64,000 bases of DNA from Monoplex corrugatus (Eukaryota; Mollusca; Gastropoda; Littorinimorpha; Ranellidae): NCBI GenBank assembly GCA_030674185.1, contig JAPXFY010000022.1, positions 47,296,398-47,360,397 on the forward strand, given 5' to 3'. The position numbers and the translations under genes are program-made. Below are positions 34,297 through 44,649 of the stretch, in pieces (the first letter of the stretch is position 1; each line of letters begins with the position of its first letter). The notes beneath the pieces are model-generated. The model was not told the DNA's origin. It searched no databases and saw nothing but the letters and a program-made list of their open reading frames with translations.

Positions 34297-35886
34297 ATTT
34301 AAGGGCCACTTCTTCCTTCCTCTCTAATTTTAAGTTGAAATAATTGACAATGTTTAGAATTGATTCTATGTTTTATTTCATCATTTCCACACCTGTTTTG
34401 GAAAAAGAAATTAGCACAATGACCCATTAGTGAACAGCACATGCATTTAAAGGAACATCCCCCCCTTTTCAAAAAACAGAAAGTGTCAGATTTGGCCAAT
34501 CTGTTTTCAATATCGCGTGTGTCCGCCCCGAGCCTGGATGCATGCTTCACAGCGCCGATGCATCGACCCCACAAGGGTACGGAGTGTGTCCTGAGGGATG
34601 GCCGCCCACTCGATCTGCAGGATGTCGACCAGCCTGGCCAGGGTGCCCGGTGGGGGGTGGTTGTCCCTGATGCGCCTCCCGAGCACATCCCAGAGGTGTT
34701 CAATTGGGTTCAGGTCAGGTGAGCACGCTGGCCAGGCCATACGGACGACTTCATGCTGCTCCAGGAAGTCGGTCACAAGGCGTGCTCGATGCGCAGGTGC
34801 ATTGTCGTCCTGGAAGATGGCGCCTTGACCAAGGTCCACAAGCGCAGGCAGTGCCACGGCCGCCAGAACCTCGTCCCGGTACCGGACCCCGTTCAGGATG
34901 CCGTCAATGGGGAGCAGGGGGGTCTGGGTACCACGGCTCATGCCACCCCACACCATCACCGACCCGCCGCCGTACCGGTTATGCTCTTGGACAGTGGCGT
35001 CAGCGAACCTCTCCCCTTGACGTCGCCACACCCGAGCCCGGCCATCGTTAAAGGTCAGGGTGAACCTGGACTCATCCGAAAACAAGACCCGGGCCCACTG
35101 TTGCCTTGTCCAGGTCACGTGCTCCCTGGCCCAGGTCATGCGGCGCACTCTGTTGACCGGTGACAGCACGGGTCGGATGGCCGGTCTCCGTGACCTCAAG
35201 TTTGCCTCATGTAGCCGTCTTCTCACCGTGCTGCAGCTGATGTTAGCACCTGTTGCGTCCCTCAGCTGACCCCTCAAGGTCACCGCAGTGGATGCCCTTT
35301 CCCTCAGGACGGAGAGGGCAAGGTAGCGGTCTTGCTGTCTTGTCGTTACTCTGGGTCGACCCGTGTGACGCCTTTCCTGGACTGCTCCAGTCTCATTGAA
35401 GCGCTCCAGCAGTCTCTGGATTGTGGAATGCGACACTTCAAGTCGTCTAGCAACTTCCCGCTGTGCTAGGCCTTCATCAAGCAGAGCGAGGGCTCTCCCC
35501 CGCTGCTCATCCGTCATCCGTCGTCTTGCAAGCATGGTTAAAACGAACCAAGAACGGGTCCTTTTTATCCTCGTCTGCGGGCAACTTTGGCTGGAGTAGT
35601 GTTCAAAAAGGGCTTGCCTTGCACGTGCAAAGCGAATTTTGTCGCTACCTTGCCTGCGTCGTCAGAGAGACCCTGCTGAAGATTCGACAATTTCGTGTGG
35701 AAATTGTCTTCCTTGGGCCGCCCATTGCAAATCGGCAAATCCCCAAACACGTGCCAAAAGGAAACTGCAATGTTGTCTGAGCTCTTATCCATTGAGTTAC
35801 GGCAACGAATTGGAGAAAAGAGTAAGAGAAGATAGGTTATTTCTCCTTTCAAAAATGGACTCAAAAACGTTCCTGGCCCTTCAATA
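34297..35886 (-). mobile_element. Tc1-like DNA transposon, about 1.6 kb (ends tentative)
   Basis: The transposase frame is centred in an interval whose ends share an inverted AAGGGCCA word: TTTAAGGGCCAC at about 34298-34309 and, on the opposite strand, TTGAAGGGCCAGG near 35872-35884, with weaker similarity further in. TA is present next to both. The resulting length is typical of the Tc1 group, but the inverted repeats are poor, so the exact ends are uncertain. The interior is clearly more GC-rich than the flanks. Confidence 0.5.
34507..35535 (-). CDS. Tc1-like transposase, intact, DD34E
   Basis: A complete 342-codon frame. Residues ~1-65 form the first helix-turn-helix (RALALLDEGLAQREVARRLE), followed by a GRPRVT linker and second DNA-binding domain. 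The catalytic core shows VLFSDESRFTL (first Asp), GGSVMVWGGMS, IFQDDNAPAHRARLV (second Asp) and CSPDLNPIEHLWD (Glu). There are exactly 34 residues between the second Asp and the Glu, the DD34E signature of Tc1 elements. Such enzymes cut out and reinsert their element at TA. With length and motifs intact it could be active if its terminal repeats are functional. The ATG at 35533-35535 starts MLARRRM; MTDEQR six codons later is an alternative. Confidence 0.95.
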   Translation of the reverse strand: MLARRRMTDEQRGRALALLDEGLAQREVARRLEVSHSTIQRLLERFNETGAVQERRHTGRPRVTTRQQDRYLALSVLRERASTAVTLRGQLRDATGANISCSTVRRRLHEANLRSRRPAIRPVLSPVNRVRRMTWAREHVTWTRQQWARVLFSDESRFTLTFNDGRARVWRRQGERFADATVQEHNRYGGGSVMVWGGMSRGTQTPLLPIDGILNGVRYRDEVLAAVALPALVDLGQGAIFQDDNAPAHRARLVTDFLEQHEVVRMAWPACSPDLNPIEHLWDVLGRRIRDNHPPPGTLARLVDILQIEWAAIPQDTLRTLVGSMHRRCEACIQARGGHTRY

Positions 35887-36275
35887 ATGACGTGTAGTAT
35901 ATACAAAACAGCTTGAAATGCACGATTACTCATTTTAACAGCTCATATCTGTGTCCTTACCTATCATTACTTCTCCATTCTTTTATTTGATTTTCGTTGT
36001 TCAAATGGAACGCGTTCAGTTTTGTGACAATTTGAAGCCTGTTGTAGAACTATACTAAAACAGAAAGATACATCAATCACTATTGATTTCTGACACGGTG
36101 TTACAAAGATAATTTTCAAGAGGCAGAGTGTTGTCATGTTTTATTTAAAAGACTGTTTTGTATTTTGCGTGCGACACAACCTTTAGCTTCGAAAAGGACG
36201 ACGTGCTAAAATAACACTGAAATAGCACATTGTTGACGATCCTGGCTATGCTAGAGTAATTCAGCCAGCGTTTTC

Positions 36276-36278
<3 letters not shown>
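35887..36278. other. Gap without a gene
   Basis: Unique-looking AT-rich sequence; nothing recognised. Confidence 0.5.
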
Positions 36279-36362
<84 letters not shown>

Positions 36363-36386
36363 TGTGTGTTTGTGTTTGTGTGCGTT

Positions 36387-36434
<48 letters not shown>

Positions 36435-36492
36435 AATGAATGAGTGTGTGTGAATGAATGAGTGTGTGTGTGTTTGTGTGTTTGTGTGTGTT

Positions 36493-36529
<37 letters not shown>

Positions 36530-36611
36530 GAATGAGTGTTGTGTGAATGAGTGTGTGTGAATGAGTGTGTGTGAATGAGTGTGTGTGTCTTGTGTGTGTG
36601 TGAATGAATGA

Positions 36612-36670
<59 letters not shown>

Positions 36671-36770
36671 TGTGAATGAATGAGTGAGTGAGTGAGTGTG
36701 TGTGTGTGAGTGTGTGTATGTGTGCGTGTGCGTGTGCGCGTGTGCGCGTGTGTGTGTATGTGTGTGTGTA
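36279..36770. repeat. (GT)n microsatellite with GAATGAATGAGT blocks
   Basis: GT runs alternate with TTTGTG and with GAATGAGTGTGTGT words that recur at several scales, showing local block duplication. Confidence 0.97.
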
Positions 36771-36904
36771 GCGCACTTCATCATGATGTGAAGCACGCAG
36801 CATGTACAACTGCTGGAGGTATGATTATGATCGTCAGCATGTTAAACAATAGAAACTAGTGTATGATAGACAGTGTAAATCAGACAACACCAGTCTTGTG
36901 AAGA

Positions 36905-37434
36905 AGTACAAGCCTTAAGCCTGCACATAAACCCATGAGTTGGCCAGGTCCTGAGGTCCTACCTAGATAGTTCCATAACACTGGGGTCATGGGGGAGTGA
37001 GGTAGCAGAGACCTCAACTTTTCCCAGGGCCAGCACCACGAGGGCGACGCCCATCCCCTCTCCTTGGCTTCAAATTCATATTCACAATTTTTTTTAACCA
37101 AGACTTCAGAAAGGCAAGAATGCTAATTGGTCTTCAATGGGTGGAACCTGGGAAATCAACCTATCTTTTCAATGTTTTTTACCAAGGCAACCGGGCAATG
37201 CCCTGCTCTTCACGACTTTCAACTGCCGTGGGTTCTTCAGCATGCGCAACCAGAAGGCACATGGGTCCGATGCGTTTTTCATCCCCTTCTGAAGGACTAG
37301 ACGTTCAAACGTTCAATTCAATTTTCCGGTCAAACTGAGGAGAAAAGTCGAGGCCTCTCTGGTAAGCGAACCCTGGAACCTCGAGCTTAGTTATTGGCAG
37401 GCAAACGTCTGAACCATTCTGCCACCCTTCTCCT
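36905..37434 (-). repeat. SINE family S2, inverted full copy
   Basis: Matches 1237-1770 over its length on the opposite strand, including TTTTCCGGTCAAACTGAGGA and the tRNA-like head near 37355-37434. Its head lies six bases from a 5S rRNA-like sequence. Confidence 0.88.
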
Positions 37435-37440
37435 ATAATT

Positions 37441-37558
37441 TTGCCAAGAGCACTTTGTGTTCCCAGGCGTCACCCATCCAAGTACTAACCGGGCCGACGT
37501 TACTTAACTTCTGTGATCGGACGAGAATCAGTGTTTTCAACGTGGTATGGCCGTTAGC
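37441..37558 (-). rRNA. 5S rRNA-like sequence, probably a pseudogene
   Basis: The minus strand reads CGGCCATACCACGTTGAAAA, then TCTCGTCCGATCAC, AGTTAAG, CGGTTAGTACTTGGATGGGT and CCTGGGAACAC, the standard order of 5S rRNA including the internal pol III control region (box A-like AGTTAAG, box C-like TTGGATGGGT). It is 118 nt, close to the normal ~120. Several otherwise conserved positions appear changed near the 3' end and the closing helix looks weak, so a pseudogene or a SINE-borne copy is more likely than an active gene. There is no tandem array around it. Confidence 0.8.
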
Positions 37559-37679
37559 TACAGTAGAAGCATTCTGACCAGTAGTGCGATAGAAAGCCAT
37601 CACACAAGAATCAAATAACTGTAATGGAACACTCCACACACACGTCACGATTACGAAGGAAGTGTTAACATGAAATACC

Positions 37680-38045
37680 CCGTCTCCCAGGAGTTCCCTC
37701 GCTCTGTTTCCTCCCAAACCTGGAGTTGCCTTCCTCCCCATCCCCAGCGTTCCCTCCCTCCGATTCCTCCAGCTATCCAGAGTTCCCTCCCTCTGTTCTC
37801 TCCCGCCCAACTTGGAGTCCCTCCCTCTATTTCCCCATATCCAGAGTTCCTCCCTCCCCCCCTGAGTTCCCTCACTCTATTCCCCTGAGTTCCCTCTCTC
37901 TTCCCACACCCCTAAGTTCCCTCCCTTTCCCACACCCCACCCCACCCTCCATCCCGAGTTCCCTCCCTCTGTTCTCACCCCAATCTGGAGTTCCCTCACT
38001 GTTCTCTCCCCCCCACCCCCTATCCTGAGTTCCTTCCCTCTGTTA
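37680..38045. repeat. Minisatellite of GAGTTCCCTCCCTCTGTT words
   Basis: GAGTTCCCTC recurs about a dozen times with spacing of roughly 25-40 bp over 365 bp; the strand is strongly pyrimidine-rich. Confidence 0.88.
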
Positions 38046-38119
38046 CTCACAAGATCTGAACAAAAACAATACCTGGACAGGAAAATGGCGTTAGCTGAAG
38101 GCAATTTGAAAGGTTACTA

Positions 38120-39749
38120 AGCTACGCACAAAAAGTTAAGGATCACTATGAGAAAACAGGTGCGTAATAAACTCAGTTCGCTACTGTTATTTATTTCTCA
38201 GTCCAGCCAAATTGTTATGAATTCTTGTTCAGCTGTAAGTGGGCGATGTTGTGTTAGTGCGAAAATTGCACGGGATTCTCTACTACTGAGCTTGGCCGCA
38301 AACGGAAAAGCGGAAACTTGCGAAAAAGGACCTTGTTTTGGACCGTTCTGCCTGAACACATTGCACAAGCCAGATGGAAAAAACCATTATGCACGTGCAA
38401 GCACTGCTGTTTATGTGTGAGATGCTGTCTCTTGCTTGGCTTTATAAGACATTCCACCAGTAGTAGGCCTGATCTGACAATGCCTCCACGACGAAAATTG
38501 AGCGAGTTTGAGAGGGGACGAGCTGTTGCATGGTTCCAAGATGGTGTTCCCAAGCGAGAAGTGACCAGGCGACTTCAGGTGTCCATCTCGGTCATTGTCA
38601 GACTGATTCAACGCTTCACAGCCACTGGGAGGGTCCATGAAAGACGCAGATCTGGTCGACCGAAGAAGACAAACCCACGTGAAGATCTTGTCTGCAGGGC
38701 TTGTCGTTCAATGAGACGAACAGCCTCTTCCAGCATCATTCGAAGGCAGCTGAGGGTGGCTACTAACATCAACATCAGCCAGCAGACCATACGGAACCGC
38801 CTTCATGGATTAACCTCTGTTCTCGTCGCCCAGCTGTACGGCCACGCTTAACTCCAGCCCATAGGGCAGCACGCCGCGCCTTCTGCAGACGTCACGTGAG
38901 GTGGACACGTCAGCAATGGTCCCAGGTCCTGTTCAGTGATGAATCACGCTTCACCATGAACCACAACGACGGCCGACTGAGGGTCTGGAGGCGCCCAGGG
39001 CAACGCTTTATTGACACCACTGTCCAAGAAAAGGTGGCATTTGGTGGAGGTTCTGTAATGGTCTGGGGGGCCTTCAGCCTTCACCACAGAACACCCTTGT
39101 ATCATGTACAGGGTAACCTGACTGGCCTCCGATACCGGGATGAGATCCTTCGACCGCTGGCTGTGCCTACACTGCAGCAGATGGGACCGACGGCTGTCTA
39201 CCAGGATGACAACGCTCGCCCCCACAGGGCAAGGGTGGTCAACGACTTCCGGCAGCAGTCTGGAGTCAACAGAATGGAGTGGCCAGCATGCAGTCCCGAT
39301 CTCAACCCGATTGAGAACCTCTGGGATGAGCTGGATCGCAAATTGAGGAGCAACCACCCCCCTCCCAGGGATGCCCAACACCTCTACCAGATGCTGCAGG
39401 CTGAGTGGCAGGCGCTTCCACAGAGGATCTTCACCAGCCTGGTCAACTCGATGAGGACTCGCTGCGTCGAGTGCCAGAACAGCCATGGCGGTTACACGCA
39501 TTACTGAACTTTTGGGAGCATCAGAATGCCCTGTCTTGTGATTTCAATGACTTTGGGAAATCAAATTTCGATACGTACCCACTTTGATCAAATGTACACA
39601 CCAAACGATTGCTCGAAATTGAAGGCAATTGTGTATCGTTATCACTAAAGCATGGAATTAAATGTTTGCCAAACTTCAACGCATTGGCTTTCTAATTTTG
39701 AAAGTTATGAATTTTTGTGCAAGTGATCCTTAACTTTTTGTGCGTAGTG
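38120..39749 (+). mobile_element. Tc1-like DNA transposon, 1,630 bp, complete ends
   Basis: Terminal inverted repeats share the perfect core CTACGCACAAAAAGTTAAGG plus ATCACT; only the outermost two bases differ (AG at the left, CA at the right). TA stands just outside both ends (38118-38119 and 39750-39751), the expected target duplication. Length and layout are those of a standard Tc1-like element. It belongs to a different family from the element at 34.3 kb, since the ends and protein differ. Confidence 0.95.
38480..39507 (+). pseudogene. Tc1-like transposase with one frameshift, DD34E
   Basis: Begins MPPRRKLSEFERGRAVAW, with a helix-turn-helix and GRPKKT linker. It runs to the region encoding RNRLHGL near 38815, where the frame is lost by what looks like one missing base in GGATTAACC. 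The displaced frame continues with the GTACGGCCACGC region, RWTRQQWSQVLFSDESRFT, GGSVMVWGAFS, VYQDDNARPHRARVV and CSPDLNPIENLWDELD. There are 34 residues between the second Asp and the Glu. All catalytic residues are present and the C-terminus ends HGGYTHY. The break may be a real mutation or an assembly indel of the kind seen elsewhere in this window. Confidence 0.92.
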
Positions 39750-39751
39750 TA

Positions 39752-40269
39752 GATTGTGTTCAAACACTGAGACCTCCAAGATAAGATACAGGGGCAAAGC
39801 AGGACCACCAGCATGGTATTAGCCGTGTCCCAGAGAGTATTGATTCCGCTGCCTCCCTGCTAGATACATAGAAAAAACAACGCTGAAGATGAACCAGAAA
39901 AAAATACGAGAAAAGAATAAGAACGCGTGTTTAATACAACAAGACAAGACAGCCTCAAATTTTCGGCCAGCTGGCCTTTGCCAAGCGTAAGATCACAAAC
40001 AAACAACACCAGATACAAAATTTAGGGAAAAAACACAAACTTCCCTGCTGCTCTGTCCAGTGTGAGAAAAGAAATGAACTGCCAGGCATCTTCTAGGTTT
40101 CCAGAGACGCACAAGCGAAGACCCAATCTTTTGGCCTTTGCTGTTAGTATAGCAAAACACTTTGCCCGACAAAGAATACCAAGAGTGAATAAATACGAAT
40201 AAAACAAAATTCAAAAAGAATGATTATATAACTTAACTGTCACATGGGCAAAGCGACTGTAGATGTCAA
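39752..40269. other. Gap without a gene
   Basis: Unique-looking sequence; nothing recognised. Confidence 0.5.
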
Positions 40270-40800
40270 CAAGCTATATCTGGAAAAGCAAGAAAATTTC
40301 ACTCAAACTAAAATTTCGATTCTACCACTTCAATGCTTTGTCAACTGTATAACTGTGAAACGTGGTACTTGAAAACAAGCCAGAATAATGAAAAAAACCC
40401 TCGAATCCTTTGACCTCGAGTAGGTACCCACGCAAGATCTTGGGCATCAAATAGAAAGTCAGTGACAACGATTAAGTAAGGTCAAGACGCAAACAGATCC
40501 CAGTTACCATCATCATCTGCAAGCGTCGGCTGAGTTGGCTGGGCCATGCTGCTATACTGCCATCTTCCAGTTATGCCAACCAAATCATGAACTAGAACCC
40601 AGAGAACAGCGGAAGGAGGGGAAGACCAAAAATGAACCGGCGCCAGACGGTCAACAAAGACCTGCAACTGGAGGGTATACGCTGGAGTGATGACCTGGGA
40701 TTCTCTATCGACCAAACCCGTCGGAGAACCCTTGCTGTCATATGTGTCACACGATACTGGAGCGAAAAACAAAACAAAATAAAAACAAAACCTGAGACCA
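40270..40800 (+). mobile_element. Decayed LINE C-terminal fragment
   Basis: CETWYLKTSQNN, then ICKRRLSWLGHAA, GRRGRPKMNRRQTVNKDLQL and GIRWSDDLGF are words of the C-terminal region of a non-LTR reverse transcriptase. Frameshifts and stops separate them. It is unlike the RTE-like family. A run of 20 G follows at 40940-40959. Confidence 0.8.
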
Positions 40801-43800
40801 CAACAATGCGATGACCTCGCTAGTCTTCATGTTTGTGCTGGTGGTAGTTCTTTATCATTTCTATTTTTTTTGTAGTTAATGTTATTGATCTGTTGTCTTG
40901 TTCTTCTGCTTTACTGTACTATATTCAAATTCATTTATTGGGGGGGGGGGGGGGGGGGGAGGAGGCTTTGCTGGTCGATCTAGTTTTCACTGATATTCTA
41001 GTGGTTTTTCGTCTCGTTGGTTTCTTGGTTTTTCGTCTCGTTGGTTTCTCGTCTCGTTGGTTTCTCATTGTTCTCTTTGTTCTCGTTGTCGTTCTCTTTG
41101 TCCTCGTTGTTCTCTTTGTCCTAGTTCTCTTTGTCCTCGTTGTTCTCTTTGTCCTCGTTGTTCTCTTTGTCCTCGTTGTTCTCTTTGTCTCGTTCTTGTC
41201 CTCGTTGTTCTCTTTGTCCTCGTTGTCGTTCTGCTCGTTGTCCTCGTCGTCTTCTTGTTGTCGTCGTTCTTCTCGTTGTCATCGTCGTTGTTCTTCTTCT
41301 CGTTGCAGTCATCATTGTTGTTCTTGTCGTTGTCGTCATTGTTCTTCTCGTTGTTCTTCTCATTGTCGTCGTTGTTCTCGTTGTCGTCGTGTTGTCATTC
41401 TTCTCGTTGTCGTTGTTCTCGTTGTTCTCATTGTGTTTCTCGTTGTTATTCTCGTTGTTGTTGTTGTTGTTGTTCTCGTTCTTGTTTTGTTCTTCACGTC
41501 GTTGTTATTCTTCTCGTTGTCGTCTTTCGTCGTTGTCGTTCTTTTCGGTTGTTGTTTCTCGTTGTTCTGTTCTCGTTGTTCTTGTTCTCGTTCTTGTTGT
41601 TCTCGTTCTTGTTGTTCTCGTTCTTGTTGTTCTCGTTCTTGTTGTTCTCGTTCTTGTTGTTCTCGTTCTTGTTGTTCTCGTTCTTGTTGTTCTCGTTCTT
41701 GTCGTTCTTCTCGTTCTTGTCCTTCTCGTTCGTTGTCGTTCTTCTTCTTCGTCGTCGTCGTTGTTCTTCTCGACGTCGTCATTGTTTTTCGTCTCGTTGC
41801 CATCGTTCTTCTCGTTGTTCTCATTGTTGTTCTCATTGTATTTGTTGTTCTCGATGTCGTTGTTGCTCTTCTCGTCGTCGTTGTTGTCTTCTCGTCGTCG
41901 TTGATGTTCTTCTTGTCGGCGTCATTGTTGATTTTCTCGTTGTCGTCGTTGTATTTCTCGTTGTCGTCGTTGTTGTTCTTCTGATTGTTCTTCTCGTTGT
42001 TTTTCTCGTTGTTCTCGTTGTTATTGTTCTCGTCGTTGTTGTTCTTGCTGTTGTCGTTGTTGTTCTCGTTGTCACCGTTGTTGCTCTTCTCATTGTCGCC
42101 GTCGTTGTTCTCGTTGACGTCGTTGTTCTTCTCGTTGTCGTCCTTGTTCTTCTCATTGTCGTTCTTCTCGTTGGCGTCGTTGTGTTCTTCTCGCTGTCAT
42201 CGTTGTTCTCGTTCTCGTCGTCGTTCTTCTCGTTGCCATCCTTGTTGTTGTTCTGGTTGTCGTCGTTGTTCCTGTTGTCGTTGTTCTCCTCGTTGTCGTC
42301 GTTATTGTTTTTATCTGTGTCGTCGTCGTTGTTCTCGTTCTCATCGTCTTTGTTCTTCTCGTTCTCGCCGTCGTTGTTCTCATTGTCGTCGTTCTTCTCA
42401 GTGCTGTTCTTTTCGTTGTCGTCGTCGTTTTCTTCTCGTTGTCGTCGTCGTTGTTCTCATTGTCGTTCTCGTTGTTGTTCTCGTGTTCTCCTCGTTGTTG
42501 TAGTTTTCGTTGTCGTTCTTCTCGTTGTCATTCTTGTTTTTCTCGGTGTTGTTCTCGTTGTTCTGCTCGTTGTGTCATTATTGTCGTCGTCGTTGTTCTT
42601 CTCGTTCTCGTCGTCGTTGTTCTTCTCGTTCTCGCCGTTGTTGTTCTCGTTCTTCTCGTTGCTGTTCTGTTCGATGTCGTCGGTAATGTTCTCTCGTTGT
42701 CGTCGTCGTTCTTCTCGCTGTCGTCGTTGTTGTTCTTCTCGTTGTCGTTGTTCTCGTTGTCGTTGTTCTTCTCATTGTTGTCGTTCTCCTCGTTGTCGTT
42801 TTTGTCGTCGTCGTTGTTCTCGTCGTTCTTCTCGTTCTCATCGTCGTTGTTCTGTTCGTTGTCGTTCTCCTCGTTGTCGTTTTTGTGTCGTCGGTTCGTC
42901 GTTCTTCTCGTTCTCATCGTCGTTGTTCTGTTCGTTGTCGTCGTTGATGTTCTTCTCGTTGTCGTCGTTAATGTTCTTCTCGTTGTCGTCGTTGTTGTTC
43001 TCGTTATCGTCGTCGTTGTTGTTCTCGTTGTTGTTCTCGTTGTCGTAGTTCTCGTTTTCGTAGTTGTCGTTGTTGTTCTCGTTGTAGCTGTAGTCGTTCT
43101 TTTCATTGTCGTCGTCGCTGTTCTTCTCGTTGTAGTTGTCGTTGTTCTTCTCGTTCTCCTCGTTGTCGTTGTTCTTCTCGTTGTAGTTGTCGGTTCGTTG
43201 TTCTTCTTTCGTTGTTCTTCTCTCCTCGTTGTCGTCGTTGTTCTTCTCGTTGTCATCATTGTTCTCATTGTCGTTGTTCTTCTCGTTGTCGTTGTTCTCA
43301 TTGTCGTCGTTGTTCTTCTCGTTGACGTCGTTGTTCTCGTTGTCGATGTTCTCGTTTTTTTCCTCGTTGTCGTCATTCTCTCGTTGTAGTTGTTCTCGCT
43401 TTCGTCTGTTGTTCTCGTTTTCGTCGTTGTTCTTCGCGTTCTCGTCGTTCTTCGCGTTCTCGTTGTCGTCGTCGTTGTAGTTCTCTTTGTCATCGTTGTT
43501 CTCATTGTTGTTGTTCTCCTCGTTGTCGTCGTTGTTGTTCTTCACGTTGGCGTCGTTGTCCTAGTTGTTGTTCTCGTTGTTATCATTGTTGTTCTCGTTG
43601 TCGTCGTTGTTGTTCTCGTTGCCGTAGTTGTTCTCGTTATCGTTGTTCTCGTTGTCGTCGGTATTGTTCTTCTCGTTGTCGTTGTTCTTCGCGTTGTCGT
43701 TGTTCTTGTTCTTCTCGTAGTTGTCGTCGTTCTTCTCGTTGTCCTAGTTGTCGTTCTTCTCGTTGTCCTAGTTGTCGTCGTTGTTCTTGTCATCGTTGTT

Positions 43801-44649
43801 CTTCTCATTGTTGTTGTTCTCGTTGTTGTTCTTCGCCTTGTCGTAGTTGTTCTTCGTTGTAGTTGTGGTCGTTTTTCTCGTTGTGGTCGTTGTTCTTCTC
43901 GTTGTCGTCGTTGTTCTTCTCGTTGTCGTTATTCTTCTCGTTGTCGTTATTCTTCTCGTTGTCGTTATTCTTCTCGTTGTCGTAGTTATTTTTCTCGTTG
44001 TCGTAGTTATTTTTCTTCTCGTTGTCGTAGTTATTATTCTTCTCGTTGTCGTAGTTATTATTCTTCTCGTTGTCGTAGTTATTCTTCTCGTTGTCGTAGT
44101 TATTTTTTCTTCTCGTTGTCGTAGTTATTCTTCTCGTTGTCGTTGTTATTCTTCTCGTTGTCGTAGTTATTCTTCTCGTTGTCGTAGTTATTCTTCTCGT
44201 TGTCGTTGTTATTCTTCTCGTTGTCGTAGTTATTATTCTTCTCGTTCGTAGTTATTCTTCTCGTTGTAGTTATTCTTCTCGTTGTCGTAGTTATTTTTCT
44301 CGTTGTCGTAGTTATTATTCTTCTCGTTGTCGTAGTTATTCTTCTCGTTGTCGTAGTTATTTTTCTTCTCGTTGTCGTAGTTATTCTTCTCGTTGTCGTA
44401 GTTATTCTTCTCGTTCTCGTTGTATTCTTCTCGTTGTCGTTATTTTCTTCTCGTTGTCGTAGTTATTCTTCTCGTTGTCGTAGTTATTCTTCTCGTTGTC
44501 GTAGTTATTCTTCTCGTTGTCGTAGTTACTCTTTCATTGTCGTAGTTATTCTTCTCGTTGTCGTAGTATTCTTTCGTTGTCGTATTGTCGTCGTGTGTTC
44601 TTCCGTTGTCGTAGTTGTCGTCGTTGTTCTCGTTATCGTAGTTGTCATC

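Noticed and set aside
34441..35163. Plus-strand frames overlapping the Tc1 transposase
   Set aside because: They are antisense shadows of a high-GC coding region with clear transposase motifs on the minus strand.
34430..35640. GCACATGCA / GCACGTGCA inverted words as Tc1 ends
   Set aside because: The match is about nine bases with no flanking TA and would make an unusually short element; the AAGGGCCA pair gives a better length.
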